NCBI RefSeq assembly: GCF_000004195.4
Contig: NC_030678.2
Coordinates: 148,136,547 to 148,200,546, forward strand
Length of the DNA: 64,000 nt
Direction: 5' to 3'
DNA from: Xenopus tropicalis
Lineage: Eukaryota > Chordata > Amphibia > Anura > Pipidae
Both the position numbers and the translations under genes were made by a program. The notes beneath the pieces are model-generated. The model did not search any database. It was not told where the DNA came from and was given only the letters and a program-made list of their open reading frames with translations. Positions 48,344 through 59,044 of the stretch are shown here, one piece after another; position 1 is the first letter of the stretch, and each line of letters begins with the position of its first letter.

Positions 48344-49047
48344 CAAATACAGTATAAGTGCTGTAGGTCACAGTGGGTGACACCACAATATAAGTGCCTA
48401 TAATAGAATCATACTTATTTACAGTAGAAGCCTTGCCGCTGACAGGTGTAACATAAGTACAAATACTTAGGTGTAATATAGGTGTGTGTAAAAAAACGAC
48501 TTACACTCCTTTTAATAATCAAAAATAAATATTGTTGCAATATAGCCCAAGTTTTTGTTTCCTCTTTGGGACCAAAATGTAAAATATAATGCAAGTAAAA
48601 GTAATAATAATTACGTATATATTATTGGATATACATAGACATACAGACACAAAATCTGTTTAAAATATCGATGCAATCAACATTTAAAGACTGTGGAACG
48701 ATGTGCTTATACAGTTAGTATACATGATATAAGAGTGGCCAGCCAGCCTTGTATGGAAAGTCTCTCATATAACCCACATAGGGCTTTATTGGGTCCAGCT
48801 GGAATAGCCATACAGGCACCTGCTTTCAGGTCAAACACTTTTCAAATCGATGTTGTGCCTATTTTTATGTTATGAATAGTGCAGCACAGTTTGCAGATTC
48901 ATTCTCTCTGCTTATGTAACAGTCCCCCTACTCATACAGGTCTTGGTGCAGCCGGCTTTAACCCTGCATGTTTCCTTCACACAGTGACGACATCACCGTC
49001 ATATCTAAGACAAGAGAACGAATAGATCCTCTTATACTCGGGAGGTC

Positions 49048-49205
49048 CCAGATAGCCGAGTGGTAGGGAGTCCGCCCTCAGTAGGGTCAACCCCCACTGA
49101 GACGCGGGTTCAATTCCACCCTTGGCTGCTGGCTGTACCCTGTGATGTTGGACAAGTCACTTCACCCAAAGTCCGGGTTGGCTGTATAGCCTTTTTGACT
49201 TTTTC
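49048..49205 (+). mobile_element. tRNA-headed CORE-SINE (MIR-like), copy A
   Basis: A RNA polymerase III A box (TAGCCGAGTGG) at about 49062 and a B box (GGTTCAATTCC) at about 49107 are spaced as in a Ser/Leu-type tRNA. They are followed by GCTGGCTGTACCCTGTGATG and TTGGACAAGTCACTTCACCC. The latter resembles the LINE2-like part of MIR elements (GGGCAAGTCACTTAACC). The anticodon arm does not fold as a real tRNA. Confidence 0.7.
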
Positions 49206-49601
49206 AGTGGCTACATTTACCTTTCCCCACCAATCCTCTTTTTGCATTTTGATACCAGCTATAAAATTGCCTGCCTTAATTATGGCTGATTGTCCCTGCC
49301 ACAGTTAGTGGAACTGAGCTGTCTATGGCAGCTGAAAGCAACTGTCACAGGAAAAATCTGTTTCTTTCCACTGGCAATAAAAAGTCAATTGATACACATC
49401 CCTGATGCTTGTGATATAACTATGAGAGCCCACTAGATATCAGACCAATGCCAATGGCAGTAAGAGACTGAAAGCAGTTGCAGATCAGCAATAGCTGGAT
49501 ATCCTGAAGACAGGGGCGCTGCTGCCATAAGCCTGCAAGAAGCCACTCCTGGTAGCTTTAAATCGGATTTTTGACTCTGTACTAGCAATGTGGCCCCCTC
49601 T

Positions 49602-49750
49602 TTCCGTTATCTGGGAACCTGTTATCCAGAAAGCTCTGAATTACTTAAATACATTTTTAAAAATGATTTCCTTGTTCTTCAAGATAATAAAAGAGTACCA
49701 TGTACTTGATCCCAACTAAGATATAATGAATCCATATTGGAGTTGCATCC
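49602..49750 (-). mobile_element. Partial TACAGGTAT MITE, copy A
   Basis: CTGGGAACCTGTTATCCAGA, then GAGTACCATGTACTTGATCC and CAACTAAGATATAATGAATC. Both true ends are eroded. The copy-B counterpart is at about 57928-58075. Confidence 0.65.
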
Positions 49751-49825
49751 ACTGTACCTATTTATATAGAAGGACATTTTATCTGAATCAGCAGTGATAC
49801 CGAGATTTGGATCCAGATCCATTTG

Positions 49826-50129
49826 TTAAAGGAGAATGCAAGTCAAAATGTAAAAAGCATACTGCCCAATAGTCCTCCTATTGTTTAGTAAAAACGCCAC
49901 ACTTTTGGCTCACCTAATCAAATATTTACTCAGTCACACTTCCCGCAGCCTACAGGAAGGGGAGAGAGATTTCAGTGATGTCACTGTAGGCTTCACACTG
50001 CTGTAGGCTGCCAGCACCATATCTCAGAGAAGCAAGCAGGGATCCGGGAATTTAGATATGCAGTAAGTACTTAAAAAGAATGCCTTTAGACTTACTTTTC
50101 ATTTATATAAACCTTTCCTTGTCCTTTAA
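49826..50129. mobile_element. T2/Kolobok-like MITE flanked by TTAA, copy A
   Basis: TTAAAGGAGAATGCAAGTC at the left and AACCTTTCCTTGTCCTTTAA at the right are imperfect inverted ends with TTAA on both sides. TTAAAGG termini define the Xenopus T2 MITE families. Confidence 0.75.
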
Positions 50130-50188
50130 GGAGATACTTACCAGAAATTAAACCTTTTTTACATCTATCATAACACTGTCTAAACAAT

Positions 50189-50300
50189 TACAGGTATCGG
50201 ACCCCTTGCCTGGAAATCCATTATCCAAAAAGTTCTGAATTACGGAAAGGCCATCTCCCATAGACTCCATTTTAATCTAATAATTTACACTTTTTAAAAG
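50189..50300 (-). mobile_element. Interrupted TACAGGTAT MITE at the end of copy A
   Basis: TACAGGTATCGGACCCCTTG to CCATTTTAATCTAATAATTT, then the family text stops and unrelated DNA begins. In copy B the same element continues into a tandem array. Confidence 0.75.
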
Positions 50301-50315
50301 TTTATATAAAACTAT

Positions 50316-50909
50316 AGGGCCGATTCACTAAAGTGCGTTAGAACAAGCGCTATTTATAGCATGCGGTAATTTTTCGCAACTTAACGCACGATTCACTGAA
50401 AGCATTTTTGCGTTAATTTACGCGCGATACTGCAGGCGTTATTTTAGTCGCGAAGACTATTTACGTGCGGTATTTGACAGTACATGCGCTAATCAACGCC
50501 CGCGTATAGTCGCCGCGTATAAATAGTCGCCGCATATAAATAGTAGCATATAAATAGTCGTTAAAATAAACGCACGTCTTGAATAAATCCCACTGCAAAG
50601 TCCATATTGTGTTGCCAAAAGCTCATTAACTGTACTTTTCTATAATTACCTCCTGGCCCAAGTAGGGGTTAATTTTCGCATAGACCAATGCGATATTTAG
50701 TGTTTGTGAATCATGTGTTAGTGTTATTTTGGCGTGCAAATTAACGCATGTGGAAAATTACCACAGGCGTTTGCGCGCAAATTACCGCATGCGATGTGCG
50801 ACTTAACGCACCTGGCAATACTGTAGTGAATCGCGCGTTCATTTTCTCTTCTATTTTAACGTAAAAAAGCGTGCAATAAAAATGAACGCACTTTAGTGAA
50901 TCAGCCCTT
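50316..50909. mobile_element. Long inverted-end MITE in the spacer
   Basis: Ends GGGCCGATTCACTAAAGTGC and GCACTTTAGTGAATCAGCCC. The interior is rich in GCGTTAATTT, TTACGCGCG and AACGCACG words, with imperfect foldback potential. No open frame of note. It lies immediately after the end of copy A and is absent after copy B. Confidence 0.8.
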
Positions 50910-51498
50910 GCATCTCTAGTGAAGGCTTATACATTTGTGCTGAAAATGAAAGGATTCACTGGAGATGCTCTCTTCATCTTTTCTTTGTATATTCCTTGAG
51001 TACCCACCTTTGTGATTTTGTATTTCGATTTTGGCTGCCTTTGCTGAGGGGTGGGGTTGGCCACCTGGAACACTTTTGTCCCTTGGTGAATTTTGGCCTT
51101 GACCTTTGAGCCTTTATTTTGCTTATATTACTAAGTTAATGAGGCTCAACTACCATTAGTTGCAAGAAAGTTCCTTTGTACCCTCCACTAACATTCAGAG
51201 CTGAATCTTCAGAAATGAAGATAGAAACAAAAGATCCCCATTGATGAGATGACCGATATCTGTTGCCTCGAATACCGTACACAATGAAGTTGCATACTAT
51301 AATATCAGTGCGTGTATGGCCGCCTTAAGAGAGTGATCAAGGTCTGAATGTGTGTCTGCCATGTCAGCTGAGTGGCACTTGATATATCTGAAATATCCCC
51401 CTATAAAAGTAAAAGAATTATCATGAGACTAAAGATGTTCTGCCTTACAAATGAGTATTTGTTTACATATATATAAAATGGTAGAAAAAGAGACGGGA
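50910..51498. other. Rest of the spacer between the duplicate copies
   Basis: Includes a decayed relative of the 33938-34285 hairpin element at about 51180-51326, ending CAGTGCGTGTATGGCCGCCT. No gene. Confidence 0.5.
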
Positions 51499-53683
51499 AG
51501 AGGGTTTATTGTACCAGCAAGGGGAGCAGTGGGCAAATGACAACATGGAGGAGAAAGATGCTTCAGCGTGTATCCTCCAAATCCCACAATTCCCTGCGCA
51601 CGTGATGTCAATAAGAAAAGAAACATTGAAGTGTAATGCATTGTGGGTTATGTAGTTCCTGCATGCTGTCGTAAAGATGTTTTAGTCCCTCCTCCCCTGC
51701 CAGCATTTCAAATGATGCAGAAAGAGAACTGTTTTTAAGCTGGATCTCGGCATATAACAATGGTACTTATTCATGCTTTTTGAAGAAACAGATTACAGTG
51801 ATTGTTATATTAGGGGTTTTTATGTTGTGTGGGGCTCTTTAACAAATTTTAGTTCGCTGGAGTTCCCCTTTATTGGTAATAGAACGTTTTCAGAGCAGAT
51901 TAGCCTTAAAAGTGGATTCCATTCCCCTTTTTATTTGTTAGTTGCATTTGTTATTATTATTTGTTATTTTGTATTTGTAATTATAAATGCAGGAGACAGG
52001 GCTTTAAAGCAGTTTTTTTTGCAAAAGGATGGGAACTGGGCAGTAATTTCATATAAGCTTCATTTCATGGAAATAAAAAAAATATAAATATATACCAATT
52101 CAAAACTTTGTATTTTATAAGTCTCCCTTCACTATCCCCCACTCTCTACGTGCAGCTAAGGGGGGCATTTATTAACATTACATTTTTGTGGTTTTATTGT
52201 TTTTTTTAAGCCACAACTTAAGTCATTTCCATGAATGGCAGTCATGTCTCTAAAGATTCAAAATGAAAAAACACGACCAAAAAAGGCGACGCAGACATTT
52301 TTCATATTGTTGCATTGTTTATTGACATACAACAGCCAGGGTCAAGAAACCCCAAAAACCTCTAAAACCACAAAGCAAAAAAAGAAATCCCAGTTGTAAA
52401 AGGAACATCCACCATTGACTTCTACATGATCTCGACAGGTTTCAGATTATATATTTTTGTTTTCGAATTTGTTGCAGTTTTGTCCCATAATAACTTTTTT
52501 TCCTGAACCAAAAAAAATCAAGCATTACTGTCAGAGTTTCTTTAAAAGACGGTTAGCTCTATTATATTGCCTAGGCAAAGGGAGCGCACACCAATGTATC
52601 TGAGCTTGCTGCCAATTAGAATCTGCCATGGGTCCCTCCAGACTAGCACCCTCTGTCCTTTGTGTGCAAATTAGGCCACCCACAACCAGACCCTCCAGTG
52701 CCCTCACCCGCTCCCAGTCGCAATACTTATTCCCCCTTACATGTCCTCCGGGACTGGGTCTGCTGCCTGTTTGCCAGTGTGCAATGAGCATGGGGTAGTA
52801 CTCATATTGTTTTTGTTGACCCTCTTCTCCACTTACAGAGCTAGTTTATGGTTTTTCTTTTAAATAAATATTTAAAAACATATACCCCACTGATGCCTCA
52901 ATTTATGTAATTTACTGGATTTTATTTTGATTATTAAAACTTAGCAGTAGCTGCTGCTAGTTTTTCCAGTTTTCTTGGGTAAAATTAGGTACCTCGGCTT
53001 ATATTCGGATCGCTTATACTCGAGTATATACGGTAAATGGTGTGCTATAGGTTGACACTTCTATGAGACATTTCTATGATCGCTGCCCTACTCTACCTAC
53101 GACAATGAAACAAATGAATACAGGTGGACATCGCTTTAATGGTGCTTCATTCAGACTGCAAAAGGCCAATGGATTCTAAATGGTGGTTAATTATATTTAT
53201 AACTGGACAAAACTTGCTCCTGTTACTGCTTTACAGTTACAGTTTAATGAACATGGAATGTAGACATATTTTGTGGCTGAAGCTGGAGCATGGCAATTTA
53301 ATAAATGTTTGGGGCCATGTTTAAACAAAAATCTTTCCAGGCTGCCTATTTACTATTGAGTTATACTGAAGTGTGTTTCAGGTATGGGTGTGAGGCCTGA
53401 CAAGGGGCTAGAGGCAAGTACACACCTGGAGCCAGTACTAAAACTGCTGTACATCTGGTAATTGCTCCTTAAAGGACCCTGTCTTAATGCATAATAATAA
53501 CGTGATCTGGAAGTAGCTATGGAGGCAATGTAATGCTTTAACATTATTGCAACACGCACCTACAAATAACGGCTCATTTGTACTAGTTCCTCGTCTGTAT
53601 ATCATGGGCAAGTTGTATTTGCCATGCATTGTCTACAATCACTACTTTCTACACTATGTTATAGGTAGGATAATTGCATGGAT

Positions 53684-54575
53684 CAGTGCTGTCCAACTGG
53701 CGGCCCGCGACCCCCCTCTGTGTGGCCTCCCATCTGTCTGACTGCTTTGATGGCTTACCTTTGTGTAAGCATTAAATGGTATCAGTACTGTGATTAACTG
53801 GCCCCCTGAATGGTTCACACCTCAGATTTAGCCTGTAATCATTCTGTATTGTTTAAATATGTAATCCCCTGCATTGTTCACACCTCAGGCTTAGGCTCAC
53901 CCATATTGTTCACCTGTCCACACCTCAGAGTAGGAACAGTAGAAACCCACAAATAAACCCTGCACACTATAAAAAGAACATATACTGAGGTGGTACTGCA
54001 ATTAAAAGTTTTTTTTAATATATAGTTATTGTGCAGACTGTAGGAACAGTGCCAGCATTGTGTCACTGTAGGCTGCCTGTGTGTGCCACACATGTAGCAT
54101 AGAGCCGGCAGAGTATGGCACACGCAGGGAGCATAGGGCAGGCAGAGTATGGCACATACAGGCAGCACAGGACAGGCAGAGTATGGCACACACAGGCAGC
54201 ATAGGGCAGGCAGAGTATGGCACACACAGGCAGCAAAGGGCAGGCAGAGTATGGCACACACAGGCAGCATAGGGCAGGCAGTGTATGGCACACACAGGCA
54301 GGGTAGGGAAGGCAGAGTATAGCACACAGGCAGCATAGGGCAGACAGAGTATGGCACACAAGCAGCATAGAGCAGGCAGAGTATAGCACACACAGGAAGG
54401 GTAGGGAAGGCAGAGTATGGCAGGTTTTTGCTGTACTACCACTATTAATATGGGTATGGTCATGTGATAGCACAGGTGTGGTTTAACAAAAATGGAATTG
54501 GTCAAAACTGGCTTCCATTATCGGCCCTCCACCACATTATCCGGCCCTCGGTACCACAGAAGTTGGACAGCACTG
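53684..54575. mobile_element. hAT-like non-autonomous element with target-site duplication
   Basis: The first 15 bases CAGTGCTGTCCAACT are exactly complementary to the last 15, AGTTGGACAGCACTG. The flanking 8 bases are GCATGGAT (53676-53683) and GCATAGAT (54576-54583), a 7-of-8 target duplication as expected for hAT elements. The CAGTG terminus also fits. Inside are GGCGGCCCGCGACCCCCC, a middle segment and the 34-bp minisatellite. No transposase remains. Confidence 0.88.
54090..54430 (-). repeat. 34-bp minisatellite, copy B
   Basis: Same unit as 45486-46050 but only about 10 units. It lies inside the hAT-like element 53684-54575. Confidence 0.9.
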
Positions 54576-54950
54576 GCATAGATGTTTGGGTTATCTATCA
54601 CCAGTCAAATGAAATCTATGTATTATGTGGATTAAATGCTATCAGACAGAACTTTTAATGCTCTTACTGGAATTTAAGATAGTAGGGTAATAAATTAAAT
54701 CTGATGCATTTTTTGATGCCATTATAATCACTACTACAAACATGAGGGGTCTATGAATACTACTGAATATACTCATATGTGCCATTGTGATCAGATGAGC
54801 ACCTCTCACACTGAAGATGGCCATACACATTCACAGACTCACTTCCAGTGACCAGTAAACAAGGGCCAGTTATGGAATCCTCTTGCATAGAACTGGCAGC
54901 CCTCTATATTTATATTATAAACTGTACAGAGAGATGCCATAATACTGACA

Positions 54951-55103
54951 GGTCTGCACTGGGAATCAAAATAAGCCCTGGCATTTAGAGTACCCAAAGG
55001 CCCAAACAGCCCCCCACCAGCCCAATAAATAGTGACTGTCTGTGGCATCTTACAGCAGCCCCTCTGGCATTTGCCTGAATCCACAGATTGCCAGTCCAGG
55101 CCT
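54951..55103 (+). repeat. Dispersed repeat (GGCATTTGCC family), copy B
   Basis: Paralogue of 46575-46737 carried by the segmental duplication. Confidence 0.75.
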
Positions 55104-55134
55104 GTAGTTTGCTGACATTTTGAAGGTATTCTGT

Positions 55135-55637
55135 GTACTAAGCACAATTCTGCAGGGAAAATGGTGGCACCAGACCAACACTTATGCATCATTCTTGCCC
55201 TGAGGATTAATCCCTATTGTGTATTTAGTGAGGTACTTGCAGGTAGTCTCTATTCTTTATTTTTCTCTAGTTTATTATCTATTGTGCATTTAGTAGTGCA
55301 TCATGAAAGGAACTCATACCTAGTTTTCTGATTCTTAGTATGAGTATTTTGAAGGTGTATTAGCCAACAGTCCTTTGTAATAAAATAGCATCCTAGACTA
55401 CCCCTTATTCTTATTACTAATTTTACTACTTATCCTTGTTGTTTTTATTTAAACTGTGTTCCTTCTATATCTGTAATCAAAAGAAAGAAAATCCCCTTGG
55501 GTGAGGGCTAAATCAGTTGATGGAGTCTTCTCCTGACAGAGGAACCCCTATTGCTTTAGTTTATGGCTAGGTGTGGCTATCTGGGACCCCTGACCTGTCT
55601 GTGGCTGTTTCCTGCAGCTTGGTGCCCAGAGTGACAG
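55135..55637. other. Block present only in copy B
   Basis: Copy A joins directly from TTCTGTGTA to AAAGAGATAGGGG at about 46767, where copy B has about 500 extra bases. No coding potential or clear transposon ends are seen, so a deletion in copy A is the simpler reading. Confidence 0.6.
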
Positions 55638-55664
55638 TAAAAGAGATAGGGGGTTATGTAATAA

Positions 55665-55800
55665 AAGGCACCAAGTTTGCCCAGGAGCAGTAACCCATAG
55701 CAACCAATCAGCAGGTAGCATTTACTGGTCACCTGTTTAATAGCAAACACCTTGCTATGGGTTACTGTTCCTGGGAAAACTTATGGCCTTTTATTACATA
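55665..55800. mobile_element. Palindromic MITE, TATGTAATAAAAGGC ends, copy B
   Basis: Copy-B counterpart of 46793-46928, with the same ends and arms. Confidence 0.75.
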
Positions 55801-55818
55801 CGGGGAATAGAGTTTAAG

Positions 55819-56127
55819 TACAGGTATGGGATATGTTATCCGGAAACCCATTATCCAGAAAGTTCCAGATTACAGGAAGGCCATCTCCCATAGACTCCAT
55901 TATTAGCAAATAATTTTTCAAATTTATTTCCTTTTTCTCTATAAAATAAAAGTGTACCTTGTATTTGATCCCATCTAAGATACAATTAATCCTTATTGAA
56001 AGCAAAACAATCTTTGGGTTTATTTAATGTTTAAATAATTTTTTAGCAGGCTATGGAGGTCCAAATTATGGAAAGATCCAGAAAACCCAGGTCCCAAGCA
56101 TTCTGGGTAATGGGTCCTATACCTGTA
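55819..56127 (-). mobile_element. MITE with TACAGGTAT ends, copy B
   Basis: Counterpart of 46947-47242. It keeps a TTTTAGCAGGCTATGGAGG stretch at about 56041-56059 that is missing in copy A, so copy A has a small deletion there. Confidence 0.8.
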
Positions 56128-57390
56128 ATATCATCTTGAATAATCCCCATATCCCACCAGTGTATTACCCTTATTAATAATGTAATAACTAATAATATCA
56201 TCCAAATTATTCTCAGTATATGATGGGAATTATGTAAGCGTAGTCACCCTGCTTAAAATGAACCTATGTACAGTTCCACCTCTTATTCAGCACATTCCGG
56301 ATTGCATCTCTTGCATGCTGCTCTTTAAGCATGTAGCAAAAATATATTTGTTTATATATATATTTTTTTTAATTTTGGGACCTTTATTGACTTTAAATAT
56401 CCACGTGTCACAGTATAGTTACTATTTGGGACTTCTGACCTGCCTGTGTATGTTTCTTGCACTTGGGTGCCCGGAGTGAGAGTGTGAGTGAGACCGAGGT
56501 GTGGGAAATGCAGCTCTAAACAAAACAAACTTCATTCATTCAGCTTGTTTCTTTGGAATTTCATAACACAGGAATGAAATGCGACTCTGCTACTAAAGGG
56601 TAGTGTTTCATAGATTGTGCCTGAGCATTAGGTTTACATTTCTATTTTAAATTGTCTAAATGGTGAGTAAGGTCACTTACAGACACAAATAGGCAAATAC
56701 AGTATAAGTGCTGTAGGTCACAGTGGGTGACACTACAATATAAGTGCCTATAATAGAATCATACTTATTTACAGTAAAAGCCTTGCCGCTGACAGGTGTA
56801 ACATAAGTACAAATACTTAGGTGTAATATAGGTGTGTGTAAAAAAACGACTTACACTCCTTTTAATAATCAAAAATAAATATTGTTGCAATATAGCCCAA
56901 GTTTTTGTTTCCTCTTTGGGACCAAAATGTAAAATATAATGCAAGTAAAAGTAATAATAATTACGTATATATTATTGGATATACATAGACATACAGACAC
57001 AAAATCTGTTTAAAACATTGATGCAATCAACATTTAAAGACTGTGGAACGATGTGCTTATACAGTTAGTATACATGATATAAGAGTGGCCAGCCAGCCTT
57101 GTATGGAAAGTCTCTCATATAACCCACATAGGGCTTTATTGGGTCCAGCTGGAATAGCCATACAGGCACCTGCTTTCAGGTCAAACACTTTTCAAATCGA
57201 TGTTGTGCCTATTTTTATGTTATGAATAGTGCAGCACAGTTTGCAGATTCATTCTCTCTGCTTATGTAACAGTCCCCCTACTCATACAGGTCTTGGTGCA
57301 GCCGGCTTTAACCCTGCATGTTTCCTTCACACAGTGACGACATCACCGTCATATCTAAGACAAGAGAACGAATAGATCCTCTTATACTCG

Positions 57391-57549
57391 GGAGGTCCCA
57401 GGTAGCCGAGTGGTTAGGGAATCCGCCCTCAGTAGGGTCAATCCCCACTGAGACGCGGGTTCAATTCCACCCTTGGCCGCTGGCTGTACCCTGTGATGTT
57501 GGACAAGTCACTTCACCCAAAGTCCGGGTTGGCTGTATAGCCTTTTTGA
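57391..57549 (+). mobile_element. tRNA-headed CORE-SINE (MIR-like), copy B
   Basis: Same element as 49048-49205 with a slightly better A box (TAGCCGAGTGGTTAGGG) and an unchanged B box (GGTTCAATTCC). Confidence 0.7.
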
Positions 57550-58151
57550 CTTTATCAGTGGCTACATTTACCTTTCCCCACCAATCCTCTTTTTGCATTT
57601 TGATACCAGCTATAAAATTGCCTGCCTTAATTATGGGAACTGAGCTGTCTATGGCAGCTGAAAGCAACTGTCACAGGAAAAATCAGTTTCTTTCCACTGG
57701 CAATAAAAAGTCAATTGATACACATCCCTGATGCTTGTGATATAACTATGAGAGCCCACTAGATATCAGACCAATGCCAATGGCAGTAAGAGACTGAAAG
57801 CAGTTGCAGATCAGCAATAGCTGGATATCCTGAAGACAGGGGCGCTGCTGCCATAAGCCTGCAAGAAGCCACTCCTGGTAGCTTTAAATCGGATTTTTGA
57901 TTCTGTACTAGCAATGTGGCCCCATCTTTCCGTTATCTGGGAACCTGTTATCCAGAAAGCTCTGAATTACTTAAATACATTTTTAAAAATGATTTCCTTG
58001 TTCTTCAAGATAATAAAAGAGTACCATGTACTTGATCCCAACTAAGATATAATGAATCCATATTGGAGTTGCATCCACTGTACCTATTTATATAGAAGGA
58101 CATTTTATCTGAATCAGCAGTGATACTGATATTTGGATCCAGATCCATTTG

Positions 58152-58455
58152 TTAAAGGAGAATGCAAGTCAAAATTTAAAAAGCATACTGCCCAATAGTC
58201 CTCCTATTGTTTAGTAAAAACGCCACACTTTTGGCTCACCTAATCAAATATTTACTCAGTCACACTTCCCGCAGCCTACAGGAAGGGGAGAGAGATTTCA
58301 GTGATGTCACTGTAGGCTTCACACTGCTGTAGGCTGCCAGCACCATATCTCAGAGAAGCAAGCAGGGATCCGGGAATTTAGATATGCAGTAAGTACTTAA
58401 AAAGAATGCCTTTAGACTTACTTTTAATTTATATAAACCTTTCCTTGTCCTTTAA
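58152..58455. mobile_element. T2/Kolobok-like MITE flanked by TTAA, copy B
   Basis: Counterpart of 49826-50129, with the same TTAAAGGAGAATG and CCTTGTCCTTTAA ends. Confidence 0.75.
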
Positions 58456-58513
58456 GGAGATACTGACCAGAAATTAAACATTTTTTACATCTATCATAAC
58501 ACTGTCTAAACAA

Positions 58514-59044
58514 TTACAGGTATCGGACCCCTTGCCTGGAAATCCATTATCCAAAAAGTTCTGAATTACGGAAAGGCCATCTCCCATAGACTCCATTTTA
58601 ATCTAATCATTTACACTTTTAAAAAGTACCTTGTACTTGATCCCAACTAAGATATAATAAACCCTTATTGGGGGCAGAACAGCCCTATTGGGTTTATTTA
58701 ATGGTTAAATGATTCCCTTTTCTCTGTAATAATAAAACAGTACCTTGTACTTGATCCCAACTAAGATATAATTACCCCTTATTGGGGGCAGAACAGCCCT
58801 ATTGGGTTTATTTAATGGTTAAATGATTCCCTTTTCTCTGTAATAATAAAACAGTACCTGTACTTGATCCCAACTAAGATATAATTACCCCTTATTGGGG
58901 GCAGAACAGCCCTATTGGGTTTATTTAATGGTTAAATGATTCCCTTTTCTCTGTAATAATAAAACAGTACCTGTACTTGATCCCAACTAAGATATAATAA
59001 ACCCTTATTGAAGCTAAACCAATACTATTGGGATTGATTACGGT
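58514..59044 (-). mobile_element. TACAGGTAT MITE with internal tandem amplification
   Basis: Begins TACAGGTATCGGACCCCTTG. The segment GTACCTTGTACTTGATCCCA to AATAATAAAACA is then repeated: units start at 58626, 58740, 58854 and 58967, giving three full copies of 113-114 bases and a partial fourth. The units are nearly identical, so the amplification is recent. The normal far end (CATACCTGTA) is not seen. Confidence 0.85.

Larger units (their letters stand above)
43438..50300 (+). repeat. Segmental duplication, copy A
   Basis: From AGAGGGTTTATTGTACCAGC onward this copy matches 51499-58625 base for base over long stretches, with only scattered substitutions. The offset is 8061 bases at the left end. 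Large differences are blocks: 45121-45170 is only here, the minisatellite is longer here, 47796-48343 is only here, and a segment equivalent to 55135-55637 is absent. The copy ends inside a TACAGGTAT-type MITE, where unrelated sequence takes over. Confidence 0.93.
51499..58625 (+). repeat. Segmental duplication, copy B
   Basis: Second copy, in direct orientation after a 1.2-kb spacer. It keeps the full hAT-like element (53684-54575) of which copy A has only the right part. It lacks the 47796-48343 block and carries 55135-55637. At the right it runs on into a tandem array derived from the same MITE in which copy A stops. Confidence 0.93.

Noticed and set aside
49048..49125. A tRNA-Ser/Leu gene
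   Set aside because: A and B boxes are present but no proper anticodon and acceptor stems can be formed, and SINE sequence follows directly.
57318..57731. 137-codon frame
   Set aside because: Covers the tRNA-headed SINE. The copy-A counterpart is broken, so it is not a gene.
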